The notes under the pieces were generated by a model, which was given only the letters and a program-made list of their open reading frames with translations, had not been told where the DNA came from and ran no database searches. A stretch of 38,636 bases of DNA from Betaproteobacteria bacterium (lineage in GTDB: Bacteria > Pseudomonadota > Gammaproteobacteria > Burkholderiales > SG8-39). This document shows positions 1 through 6,947 of the stretch, piece by piece (the first letter of the stretch is position 1; each line of letters opens with the position of its first letter). Location of the stretch: assembly GCA_016234705.1 (NCBI GenBank), contig JACRAS010000115.1, positions 1 to 38,636 of the forward strand. The letters are read 5' to 3'. The translations under genes and the position numbers were made by a program.

Positions 1-305
1 AGGCGCTGCTGCTTGCTGACGCCGGAGTTGTTGAGCAGGATGTCGATGCCCCCCAGGGCCGACTCGGCGGCGGCCACCGCGGCGCGCACGCTCGCCACGT
101 CGGTTACATCCATCCTCGCCACGCAGGCCTTGCCGCCGGCCTGCTCGATTTCCTGCCTTAGTTGTTCCAGCTTGTCGGTGCGGCGCGCCGCCAGCGCGAC
201 CCTGGCGCCGGCCTGGGCAAGAATCTGGGCGAAACGCCAGCCGAGTCCGCTGGAGGCGCCGGTGACGAGCGCGGTTTTGCCGTCGAGGCGAATGCTTTGC
301 TGCAT
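1..305 (-). CDS. Short-chain dehydrogenase/reductase, partial (3' end outside window)
   Basis: This is the N-terminal part of a classical SDR oxidoreductase, probably an NAD(P)-dependent alcohol or 3-hydroxyacyl-CoA dehydrogenase. Reading down from ATG at 305 gives the Rossmann nucleotide motif TGASSGLG near residues 15-22, an ARR basic pair after beta-2 that often favours NADP, and the structural motif NNSG near residue 95. The catalytic Tyr-Lys part lies beyond base 1. A longer open frame starting at 421 is in another reading frame and has no SDR features, so 305 is preferred. Only a weak ribosome site precedes it. It is the last visible gene of the minus-strand oxygenase operon, 163 bases after the ferredoxin reductase, so it may oxidise an alcohol made by that system; this is inference. 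Confidence 0.85.
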   Translation of the reverse strand, partial: MQQSIRLDGKTALVTGASSGLGWRFAQILAQAGARVALAARRTDKLEQLRQEIEQAGGKACVARMDVTDVASVRAAVAAAESALGGIDILLNNSGVSKQQR

Positions 306-371
306 GTCGAGTCTTTTGTGCGCGGGTTTTTCCGGCGCCACGGTACCGCATTCCGTCTGCGGCGGCAAGCA

Positions 372-393
372 GTCTGTTGCTGGTCTGTTGCTG
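372..393. repeat. 11-bp tandem duplication in intergenic gap
   Basis: GTCTGTTGCTG occurs twice head to tail (372-382 and 383-393) in the 163-base gap between the SDR and the ferredoxin reductase. It is probably a replication-slippage duplication. I see no gene and no convincing terminator in the rest of 306-468. Confidence 0.7.
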
Positions 394-468
394 GTAGACT
401 TGCGCATGAGCACCCTGGCAAAGCAGAATTTTTCGGTTCATGGCGCTTTGGTTAAAATCGATGCGGCC

Positions 469-1527
469 TCAACTGACCGCGACGGCCTCCGTGCGCGGCG
501 GGGGCGCGGGACCGAGGCCCGGCACGCCGACCGTGGTGGAGTGTTCAAAATGGAGCACCTCCCCCGGGTGTACGCGCGCGTGGATCGCATGCGCGGCCGC
601 GGCGGCCTCGGCGAAGCCGGTGAGAATGAGCTTGAGCTTGCTTGGGTACGCCGCGACGTCGCCCACCGCGTACACGCCGGGTCGCGAGGTCTCGCTGGTG
701 CCGGGCGTCACGACGATCTGCTGATGCTCGAGTTGCAGACCCCATCCCGCGATCGGGCCGAGCTCGTTCGAGATGCCGAAGAGCGCAAGTAAAGTGTCCG
801 CCTCAAGCCTTCGCACGTCGCCCGCTTCGTCGGCGACGGTGATGCCCGTGAGCACGCGGCCATCTCCTTCCAGACCGTGCAACTGATAGGGCGTGACGAG
901 ATCGACGCGGCCCTGGCGCGCGGCGCTCAACAAGGTATCGACCGACGCGGGCGCGGCGCGGAATTTGTGGCGCCGGTGGACAAGCATCACGCGCTCGGCC
1001 ACATCGAGCAGCGCGAGCGTCCAGTCCACCGCCGAATCGCCGCCGCCCGCCACGACGATGCGCCGGCCGCGTAGGGCCTCGACCCGCGTGATACGGTAGA
1101 TGACGTGCCGGCCTTCGTAGCCCTCGATGCCCTTCAGCGGCGGTCGGTTGGGACCGAGCGTGCCGCCGCCAGCCGCAATAATGACTGCCCTGGCCACCAG
1201 TGTGTCGCCGCCCGACAGCGCAACTTCAATCGAGCCGTCGTCGCGGTCGTGCAACCGGGTCACGGTCTGGCCGAGGTGGTACACGGGGCGGAAGGGCGCG
1301 GCCTGGCGCGTAAGGCTATCGACCAACTCGCCCGCCGCGATGCGCGGAAAGCCGGGGATGTCGTAGATGGGCTTCTCCGGGTAAAGCGCGGTGCATTGGC
1401 CGCCTATGGCGTCGAGCGTGTCGACGACATGGCAGCGCATCTTCAGCATGCCGCACTCGAACACGCTGAACAGCCCGACAGGTCCGGCTCCGATGATGAC
1501 GACGTCGGTGACTATGGGCTGAAACAT
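469..1527 (-). CDS. Ferredoxin--NADP(+) reductase, thioredoxin-reductase-like type
   Basis: This 352-residue flavoprotein should pass electrons from NADPH to a ferredoxin. It has the FAD-binding motif GAGPVG at residues 13-18, the NADP-domain motif GGGDSA at 161-166 followed by a basic patch HRRHKFRA near 184-191, and the C-terminal FAD motif VGDVA near 288-292. There is no CxxC between the domains, which separates it from true thioredoxin reductases and matches the FNR type found in many bacteria (YumC-like). It sits 11 bases after the ligase pseudogene in an operon with a PaaA-like oxygenase, and a [2Fe-2S] ferredoxin gene is divergent from that operon. The natural inference is that this is the reductase of a three-component oxygenase. 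A housekeeping FNR role cannot be excluded. Confidence 0.9.
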   Translation of the reverse strand: MFQPIVTDVVIIGAGPVGLFSVFECGMLKMRCHVVDTLDAIGGQCTALYPEKPIYDIPGFPRIAAGELVDSLTRQAAPFRPVYHLGQTVTRLHDRDDGSIEVALSGGDTLVARAVIIAAGGGTLGPNRPPLKGIEGYEGRHVIYRITRVEALRGRRIVVAGGGDSAVDWTLALLDVAERVMLVHRRHKFRAAPASVDTLLSAARQGRVDLVTPYQLHGLEGDGRVLTGITVADEAGDVRRLEADTLLALFGISNELGPIAGWGLQLEHQQIVVTPGTSETSRPGVYAVGDVAAYPSKLKLILTGFAEAAAAAHAIHARVHPGEVLHFEHSTTVGVPGLGPAPPPRTEAVAVS

Positions 1528-1538
1528 CGCGTGTGTGC

Positions 1539-2035
1539 TCAGTCTGCCGAAGGCAGCTGTCCTTCGGCCTTGAGCTTGGCCGCGACGTACTCGCGCAGCT
1601 TGCTCTTCATCACCTTGCCGCCGGCCGACTTGGGCAGCTCGTCCATCAGCTCAAGGCGTTCGGGCAGTTGCCAAGTGGGCGTCTGCTCGGCGCGCAGGAA
1701 CGGGATGAGGGAGTCGAGCGTGATCGTACCGCCTTTCCGAGTACGACGAAGGCACAGGCGCGCTCGCAGAGCACAGGGTCGGCCGCGACGGCCACCTCGG
1801 CCACCTGCGGATGGCGCATGACCAGCTCCTCGATGAGCCGCGGCCTGATGTTACGCCCGCCGCGATTGAGGTAGGTTAACCTGCGGTGTGTCTCCACCGT
1901 CGCGCGCTTGTCAGCGAATCGGGTGGCGAAGCGCTCTAAGCGCTCGTATACGGTTTCGTCGGGCCAGGCGCCCGAGCGGCGATACCGCTCGGCTTCCTCG
2001 GAGGTGGTGAGGGGAAGGTCCTTCGATGTGCGCAT
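1539..2035 (-). pseudogene. Acyl-CoA ligase (AMP-binding) pseudogene with internal deletion and frameshift
   Basis: An ATG at 2035 with a good AGGAGA ribosome site opens a frame that reads like the N-terminus of a class I adenylate-forming ligase (residues matching GAWPDETVYERL and RRLTYLN). Near base 1865 it jumps straight to the C-terminal ligase motif RGGRNIRPRLIEEL and continues HPQVAEVAVAADPVLCERACAFVVLGK. At about 1733 the frame is lost. The neighbouring frame continues GGTITLDSL, then ELPKSAGGKVMKSKLREYV, and stops at 1539. Intact relatives are about 540 residues, so roughly 350-370 residues including the ATP-binding core are gone. The protein cannot be active. The frameshift alone could be a sequencing error but the deletion could not. 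It lies between the oxygenase and the reductase genes, so the operon once carried its own substrate-activating ligase. Confidence 0.88.
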
Positions 2036-2073
2036 CTTGTCTCCTGGAGAGCGCAGCAAGTGCTGGTGCCTGT

Positions 2074-2811
2074 TTACATGTAGCGCCGATTGGCGGTGTC
2101 GTCAGGTACCTGGATGCCGATCTTCTCCAGCAGCGGCCGCGTGTCAGCGATGTACTGCCGGCGCAGGCCCTCGTTCCCCTTTTTCTGGATGCCCCACTTC
2201 ACGTAGCCGGCGCTCGCCGTGGACGTCGAGCGGCCGAACATGTCGAGTGCCGCGGGCCACCACTTGTGGATCAGTTCGTTGGCCTCTGCCAAGCCTTCCT
2301 GGGTCTTGCACAGCCGCACCAGATTCTTATAGCCGAGGTTGGCGTGGAAGAGTTCCTCGCTGTACAGCTGCGGCGCCACGGCGCGCATCGGCTCGTACGG
2401 TACGTCGCCCCAGTTCTCGCCGACGTACACCCCGACGCGGTCGGTGAGGGAATGGAAGTAGCAGAGGTCGCACCATGTCTCGATGGGCAGGTTGAAGGCG
2501 TACTGGAACTTGGCCACCGGCACGTCGACCTTATCGATGCCGAAGCCCTTGAGGATGCGCCAGGTGATCACGCCGTGGCCGACCTCCTGCATCATCAGCA
2601 GCGCCAACTGGTCCTTTGTCTCCTCGTTGGGGCACAGCGTCATGCAGCGCTCCCACAGATGGTTGAGCAGCTTCGTGAAGTGCGGATTCGTCGAGTTCTC
2701 GATGTGCTTGGTCAGCACACGGACGATGAGCTGGCGCAACTCGTCGGGCAGGTCGGGATCGTCCTGCTTGTAGACACGTTTCAGAGTCAATTCGGCGACG
2801 GTGCTGTTCAT
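2074..2811 (-). CDS. PaaA-like ferritin-fold di-iron oxygenase, stand-alone
   Basis: This 245-residue protein resembles the PaaA/PaaC family, whose PaaA member is the catalytic di-iron subunit of phenylacetyl-CoA epoxidase. Two ExxH metal-ligand motifs are visible, E76-x-x-H79 (QEVGHG) and E153-x-x-H156 (SEELFHANLG), set in helical segments. ATG at 2811 follows a GGAG site, and the upstream hotdog gene ends only 6 bases before it. PaaB, PaaC, PaaD and PaaE are all absent from the window. Instead the neighbours are a hotdog protein, a [2Fe-2S] ferredoxin and a ferredoxin reductase, so electrons probably arrive by ferredoxin. Inferred role: epoxidation or hydroxylation of an acyl-CoA. The family call is by motif and overall likeness, and the substrate is unknown. 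Confidence 0.8.
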   Translation of the reverse strand: MNSTVAELTLKRVYKQDDPDLPDELRQLIVRVLTKHIENSTNPHFTKLLNHLWERCMTLCPNEETKDQLALLMMQEVGHGVITWRILKGFGIDKVDVPVAKFQYAFNLPIETWCDLCYFHSLTDRVGVYVGENWGDVPYEPMRAVAPQLYSEELFHANLGYKNLVRLCKTQEGLAEANELIHKWWPAALDMFGRSTSTASAGYVKWGIQKKGNEGLRRQYIADTRPLLEKIGIQVPDDTANRRYM

Positions 2812-2817
2812 GGTTGG

Positions 2818-3231
2818 TTACTCCGTGGGTGAGGCGCCGGTTCTCGCCGTGCGCTCGATGAAGGTCGTGCGCTGGGTCTGGATCGGTTCGCCGGCCGGGG
2901 TCGTGAAGCGGGCTTCGAAAACGCCGATCTCCATGCCGTTCTTGTCCTGGTGGTCGACCATGGTCATCTCGGCCTGCACCGGCTCGTCGGGCGTGAAGGG
3001 CCACGCCCACGACATCTCGTGGCCGCCGAGCAGAGCACGTTCGAGATCGAGCTCGATGGCTTCGACGAAGTTGCGGTAGCCTACCACGGTTGGTCCGAAG
3101 AATAGACCGAGACGCGCGGTGTCGTGAGCGGTCGGCGTGTCACCGAGCGCATGCGCCAGTTCATCGAGCTTGATGCCGTGGGCCACCAGTGAGGCCTTCA
3201 GTAGCGTCTGTACTTTTCGGTCTCGTCTCAT
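2818..3231 (-). CDS. MaoC-type hotdog-fold protein lacking the usual catalytic motif
   Basis: This 137-residue protein looks like the N-terminal-type MaoC hotdog domain (FAS1-like dehydratase domain), with the run FFGPTVVGYRNF near residue 45 and a hydrophobic strand pattern to the end. The D-x-N-P-x-H hydratase signature seen in the two MaoC genes at 12459 and 12920 is missing, so it may be a non-catalytic partner, a binding subunit or a diverged hydrolase. ATG at 3231 follows a strong AGGAG site and the gene leads the minus-strand operon. In phenylacetate catabolism the hydratase-like domain of PaaZ opens the oxepin made after PaaA-catalysed epoxidation, so a hotdog next to a PaaA-like oxygenase is suggestive. 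That link is inference. Confidence 0.75.
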   Translation of the reverse strand: MRRDRKVQTLLKASLVAHGIKLDELAHALGDTPTAHDTARLGLFFGPTVVGYRNFVEAIELDLERALLGGHEMSWAWPFTPDEPVQAEMTMVDHQDKNGMEIGVFEARFTTPAGEPIQTQRTTFIERTARTGASPTE

Positions 3232-3247
3232 CGGCTACTCTCCTAAG

Positions 3248-3265
3248 ATACTGACTAGAAGGTAT
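3248..3265. promoter_or_regulatory. Operator-like inverted repeat, site 1 (minus-strand promoter)
   Basis: The 18-bp sequence ATACTGACTAGAAGGTAT is an imperfect palindrome (6 of 9 pairs) and matches site 2 at 15 of 18 positions. It overlaps the last bases of the predicted -10 and the start point of the minus-strand operon promoter, a typical repressor position. The shape resembles TetR/AcrR-type operators. No regulator gene is visible in the window. Confidence 0.7.
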
Positions 3266-3292
3266 GGTATATTAGGTGCTAGTGCCTGTCAA
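3264..3292 (-). promoter_or_regulatory. Predicted sigma-70 promoter for the oxygenase operon
   Basis: On the minus strand a perfect TTGACA (3287-3292) is followed after 17 bases by TACCAT (3264-3269). The predicted start near 3257 lies inside operator-like site 1, about 26 bases before the hotdog gene's start codon. Confidence 0.65.
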
Positions 3293-3335
3293 TCCTGATG
3301 CTAATAGGGAGTATCCTAGCTATAATCCATCTGGC

Positions 3336-3364
3336 TTGACGTTGCGTTAGGCGTTAAAAATACT
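3336..3364 (+). promoter_or_regulatory. Predicted sigma-70 promoter for the ferredoxin gene
   Basis: TTGACG (3336-3341) and AATACT (3359-3364) are 17 bases apart. The -10 element and the predicted start near 3371 are covered by operator-like site 2. The arrangement mirrors the minus-strand promoter. Confidence 0.6.
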
Positions 3365-3377
3365 GACTCGTCGGTAT
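3360..3377. promoter_or_regulatory. Operator-like inverted repeat, site 2 (ferredoxin promoter)
   Basis: ATACTGACTCGTCGGTAT pairs at 7 of 9 palindrome positions and is 15/18 identical to site 1. It covers the -10 and start region of the ferredoxin promoter. The twin arrangement argues for co-repression of ferredoxin and oxygenase by one dimeric regulator. Confidence 0.72.
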
Positions 3378-3406
3378 GTTTTCGCTGTGAACAGGAACCG
3401 GTCGTG

Positions 3407-3730
3407 ATGCCCAGGGTGACTTTCGTGGAGATAAACGGCGCCCTGCGCGAGGTCGATGTCGCGCCGGGGTCCACCGTGCTGGAGGCGGCCAAGGCCCACG
3501 ACCTGCCGCTCGCCGGCACGTGTGGCGGCTCGATGGTGTGCGCCACCTGCCATGTGATGATTGAGGCCGAGGACCGAGCGAAGCTTCCGCCCCCATCCGA
3601 GGACGAAGAGAACACGCTCGACTTGGCGTTCGGCGTCACCGCCGACTCCCGGCTGGGCTGCCAGATCAAGCTCACCGACGCGATGCACGGCATTCGCATT
3701 CGCCTCACTTCGACGATGCACCAGGCCTGA
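3407..3730 (+). CDS. [2Fe-2S] ferredoxin, adrenodoxin/putidaredoxin type
   Basis: This 107-residue ferredoxin has four cluster-binding cysteines in the vertebrate/bacterial oxygenase pattern: C39, C45, C48 (in TCGGSMVCATCH) and C85 (in RLGCQI). Proteins of this type shuttle single electrons from a flavin reductase to P450s or other oxygenases. GTG at 3404 and ATG at 3407 are both at usable distances from an AGGA site; the ATG is chosen. It is divergent from the PaaA-like oxygenase operon, and the twin operator-like sites suggest both are regulated together. It is therefore the likely electron carrier between the FNR at 469-1527 and the oxygenase. Native PaaA systems use the PaaE reductase instead, so this would be an unusual pairing. 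Confidence 0.93.
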   Translation: MPRVTFVEINGALREVDVAPGSTVLEAAKAHDLPLAGTCGGSMVCATCHVMIEAEDRAKLPPPSEDEENTLDLAFGVTADSRLGCQIKLTDAMHGIRIRLTSTMHQA

Positions 3731-4031
3731 CCCAAAGTTCGGCCGCCACAGCATTCACAATGACAAGACGGCGCTGACACTCTTGACGGTCGCCAGCGCG
3801 TTGCCGGCATAGATCAGCCGAGCGAAGGTAACGGTGTTCGAACTCCCGCCCGGGCTTGAAGTCGTAGTAGCAGTAGTTACACTTCGGACGCACCATAGCG
3901 TGCCGCAAGACTGCGGGGATCACGCCGCTCTCCTGCGTGGCGGGTTCAAACGCAAGGACGCAAAGCGGGGTTGCTGCCCTCGGCAATGGCCAAGTGGCGC
4001 AGGTCGCGCTGGTCTGCGCGCCGCCCGAGCT
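3731..4031. other. Intergenic stretch with a possible decayed minus-strand gene
   Basis: No intact gene is supported here. On the minus strand one frame reads PKCNYCYYDFKPGREFEH (about 3825-3885) and the next frame then reads TVTFARLIYAGNALATVKSV to a TGA near 3760, which looks like one coding sequence split by a frameshift. I do not recognise the family. It may be a gene remnant between the ferredoxin and the CoA-transferase operon. Confidence 0.35.
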
Positions 4032-4847
4032 TCAGCGCGTGATGCGCAGCGTCCCCAGCAGCCCGTCCGGATCGACCTGGGTTCGCAGCACCGCGAGTTC
4101 CCGTGCCGTGGGTGCTTCGGTCAGCGCGACCCGCGCGGGGACGATGACCTCGAAGCCGGTCTTGGCCTGCACCTCGTCGACGCTGACGCCGGGGTGCAGC
4201 GAGCGGATGCGCATGGTTCCGGTCTCGGGCGCGAAGTCGAACACACCCAGCGGCGAGTACACGAGCCGTGGTCCGACGCATAGCGACTGCACGTGTTTCT
4301 TGCGCTCGGTGGTATGGCCGGGCGAACTGATGAAATCCACCCGTTCGACGAAGATCTTCGGGTTGTGGTGCATGGTGAAGAAGTAGAGGATGCCGAAGGA
4401 CACGCCGAAACACAGTCCGACCGTGCCCACGCCGCGCACCTTGGGCGAGGCGTAATCGCCGACGCAGACCATGTTGCTGCTGCCGTATTTGTCGATCTGG
4501 ATGCCGCCGATCACGGCCACGATCTTCTCGTTGTCGCGGCTGTGGCGCCACATCTCGATGTCGACGATGTCCTCCATGTTCATCACGTACTCGGCGCCGC
4601 GCAGGACGCGGTGATCGGAGGTCGAGGTCTGCAGCCTTGAACTCGAATTGATCGCGCCGCCGCCGCCGGCCAGCCACCACAGATTGGGCGCATACAGGAT
4701 GCGCGCCAGCTTCAGCGCGGCCGCGGGCAACTGCGAATAGGCGCCCACCGCGGCCCAGTCGCCGTCGTGCTCCTTCATCTGGCGCGCGATCGCGACGGCC
4801 ATGAGCTCGCCGATCGAATACTGTTGTGGTGTCGTCGTGGTCGGCAT
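4032..4847 (-). CDS. IpdB-like class I CoA-transferase family beta subunit
   Basis: This 271-residue protein belongs to the class I CoA-transferase superfamily, beta side. Segments line up with what I recall of mycobacterial IpdB: GIQIDKYGSSN (IpdB has GANQVDRYGNQN), FVERVDFISSPGH, and SPLGVFDF followed by RSLHPGVSVDEVQ. IpdA/IpdB hydrolyse a cyclic CoA thioester during steroid C/D-ring breakdown rather than transferring CoA. The start at 4847 is fixed by a GAGGAG site that overlaps the stop of the upstream alpha subunit; a longer open frame to 4970 has no family likeness. It is the last gene of the region B operon. It could equally be a glutaconate-type transferase with another substrate. 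Confidence 0.82.
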   Translation of the reverse strand: MPTTTTPQQYSIGELMAVAIARQMKEHDGDWAAVGAYSQLPAAALKLARILYAPNLWWLAGGGGAINSSSRLQTSTSDHRVLRGAEYVMNMEDIVDIEMWRHSRDNEKIVAVIGGIQIDKYGSSNMVCVGDYASPKVRGVGTVGLCFGVSFGILYFFTMHHNPKIFVERVDFISSPGHTTERKKHVQSLCVGPRLVYSPLGVFDFAPETGTMRIRSLHPGVSVDEVQAKTGFEVIVPARVALTEAPTARELAVLRTQVDPDGLLGTLRITR

Positions 4848-4857
4848 GCCGGGCTCC

Positions 4858-5745
4858 TCAAATCGATTCGCGCAGGTGCAAGAGGCGTTCGATGCCGAAT
4901 TTCTCCAGGTAGGCGAAGTGATCCCTGGGCCCGAACACGAAGTCGCGCAGGTACGCGTCGATGTCGGCATCGCGGTAGTCGATCAGCGCCGGCTCGTCGT
5001 GGTTGTAGACGCCGTGACACGACAGCGGATGCGCGCCATAGGGCACCTTGACCACCATGTCGATGTAGTGGCCGGGAATGCTGGTGCGCTTCGGCTCGGC
5101 CTGAATGCTCTCCAGCGTCACGATCTCCTCGGTGGTCACGATGGTGCGGCGCGAGGCCTTGGCGATCAGGTCGTCGGCCACCACCGAGCCGAGGTGCACT
5201 ACATTGCCGTAGGGATCGCACTTGGCCGCGTGAATGATTCCGGCGTCGGGCGCGATCGCGGGCGAGACGATGATCTCGCGTCCGGTATAGGGGTCGGTGG
5301 TGCGCTTGTAGGTGGGCTCGTACTTGGGGTTGTCGCGCGCCTCGTGTCCGGGCGGGTAGGGCACGAAGGGCAGGCCCAGCGCGCCGGCCTTCAGCCCCAG
5401 CACGTAGTAGATCTCGTCGCCGTCGATGACCTTGATGCGCTTTTCTTCGGCCGCCTTGCGGTAACGCGGCGCCATGCCCAGGTGCTCGAGGCCGACGTAG
5501 CACACGGTAAGCGTGTCGACGCAGCCGGCGCCGACCAGCAGATCGGCCGGCATGCCGGCGCTGACGTTGGCAATCAGCTTGAGTCCCTTGGTGCCGCGGC
5601 GGACGATCTCGCGAATCAGCGCCATCGGCCCGTTGTGCGAATGAATGCCGCCGAAGGCAAGCGTGCTGCCGTCGGCGATCAGCGCGGCGGCCTGCGCCAG
5701 GGTGCCGACCTTGCTGGCGCGCTTGGGCGTGTCGATCACTTCCAT
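4858..5745 (-). CDS. IpdA-like class I CoA-transferase family alpha subunit
   Basis: This 295-residue alpha subunit pairs with the gene 10 bases downstream. It has the glycine-rich N-terminal turn (FGGIHSHNGPMALIREI), the pattern GLEHLGMAPRYRKAAE, and a conserved Asp-Glu at 110-111 (DGDEIYYVLGL) followed by LPFVPYPPG. By recalled alignment, Glu111 falls where IpdA has its proposed catalytic glutamate. Compared with mycobacterial IpdA the middle part (VSAGMPADLLVGAGCVDTL) is closer to glutaconate-CoA-transferase-like proteins, so this is a relative rather than a clear orthologue. The ATG at 5745 follows AGGAGA. The NMO-family gene ends 20 bases upstream. Expected role: hydrolytic or transfer step on a dicarboxylic or cyclic CoA intermediate. 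Confidence 0.82.
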   Translation of the reverse strand: MEVIDTPKRASKVGTLAQAAALIADGSTLAFGGIHSHNGPMALIREIVRRGTKGLKLIANVSAGMPADLLVGAGCVDTLTVCYVGLEHLGMAPRYRKAAEEKRIKVIDGDEIYYVLGLKAGALGLPFVPYPPGHEARDNPKYEPTYKRTTDPYTGREIIVSPAIAPDAGIIHAAKCDPYGNVVHLGSVVADDLIAKASRRTIVTTEEIVTLESIQAEPKRTSIPGHYIDMVVKVPYGAHPLSCHGVYNHDEPALIDYRDADIDAYLRDFVFGPRDHFAYLEKFGIERLLHLRESI

Positions 5746-5765
5746 GGTGGCGTCTCCTGAACGAA

Positions 5766-6911
5766 TCAGGCGCAACTGACGCGGGCGGGCAGCTCGCGCA
5801 GCAGGATCTCGCGCGCGTCGGCGATCATGCGATCGACGATCTCGCGCACCGGCAGCACGCCGTCGATGCGGGCCACGCCCTGACCGCAGAAGATGCCCGA
5901 CTCCAGGTGGCGGCCGACCTGCGCCGCGCCGAGTGCCATCGGCGTGGTGAGCAAGGCCTGCTCGGGCATCGGCAGCGCGGGCAGGCCCGAGGCCTCCCAG
6001 GCGGTGTCCCACTCGCTGCGCAGATGACGGCAGGTCTTCCCCGTGTACCACTTGCTGCGCACGGTGGCGCCATCGCCCGCTTCGACCAGGTGCGCCTTGT
6101 ACCAGGCCGGTGCCTTGCATTCCTTGCTGGCGATGAAACGCGAGCCGACCCAGATGCCGATCGCGCCCAGTGCCAGCGCCGCCGCCAGGCCGCGGCCGTC
6201 GACGATGCCGCCGCCGGCCACCACCGGCACCGGGGCGACGCGCTCCACCACATGCGGCACCAGCACCATGCCGTCGACCTCGCCGCTGTGCCCGCCTGCC
6301 GCGGTGCCGGTGCAGATGACCGCGTCGATGCCACCGCGCGCGACATTGACCGCGTCCTTGACCTTGCCGACCACGCTCATCACCTTGATGCCGCGCGCAC
6401 GCGCTTCGGCCACCATGAACGACGGGTCGCCGAGGGCCGAGACGAACAGCGCGGGTCGCTCCTGCAGGATGGCCTTGACCTGCTGGCGGCTGAAGGTCTC
6501 GCCGAGCTTGTACGCGGCGACCGAGCTCATGCCGGGCGTGGCCCGGCTGGTGTCATCGTCGAAGGGGATGCCGCGTTCGCGCAGAAAGCGTTCGCGGAAC
6601 GCGAGGTGCTGCGGCGGTATCTTGGCCTTCGCCGCGGCCTCGCGAAAATCGAAGCCGTAGGTCTCGACGCGAGCCGGCAGCGCGATGTCCATGCCGAACG
6701 GCTTGCCGGTCAGCTTGCGCGTCTCCGCCGCCAGCGCCACGATCTCGTCGGGGTCCTTGTCGCCGCAGGCCAACACGCCGATGCCGCCGGCCTCGGACAC
6801 CGCGGCCACAAGCTGCGGGTCGGAGACGTCAGGCGCCATCGCGGCAAGCATGACCGGGTAGTCGATGCCGAGCAGGTCGCACAGCGAGGTGCGGAATCTC
6901 GTCGCAGCCAT
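5766..6911 (-). CDS. IpdC-like nitronate monooxygenase family flavoprotein
   Basis: This 381-residue protein is a TIM-barrel FMN enzyme of the nitronate monooxygenase/2-nitropropane dioxygenase family. Visible signatures are LGIDYPVMLAAMAPDVS at the N-terminus, EAGGIGVLACG, the phosphate-binding strand VICTGTAAGGHSGE, and VPVVAGGGIVDGRGLAAALALGA before a GSRF motif. IpdC of actinobacterial steroid catabolism is a family member that works just before IpdAB. Its position directly upstream of the IpdAB-like pair therefore supports a ring-degradation module. A strong AAGGAGA site precedes ATG 6911. Family assignment is firm. The reaction (probably flavin-dependent oxidation or reduction of a CoA ester) is inferred. 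Confidence 0.88.
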   Translation of the reverse strand: MAATRFRTSLCDLLGIDYPVMLAAMAPDVSDPQLVAAVSEAGGIGVLACGDKDPDEIVALAAETRKLTGKPFGMDIALPARVETYGFDFREAAAKAKIPPQHLAFRERFLRERGIPFDDDTSRATPGMSSVAAYKLGETFSRQQVKAILQERPALFVSALGDPSFMVAEARARGIKVMSVVGKVKDAVNVARGGIDAVICTGTAAGGHSGEVDGMVLVPHVVERVAPVPVVAGGGIVDGRGLAAALALGAIGIWVGSRFIASKECKAPAWYKAHLVEAGDGATVRSKWYTGKTCRHLRSEWDTAWEASGLPALPMPEQALLTTPMALGAAQVGRHLESGIFCGQGVARIDGVLPVREIVDRMIADAREILLRELPARVSCA

Positions 6912-6947
6912 CCTTCGTCTCCTTGTTGTTCCTCGGCGCCGCTGCGC

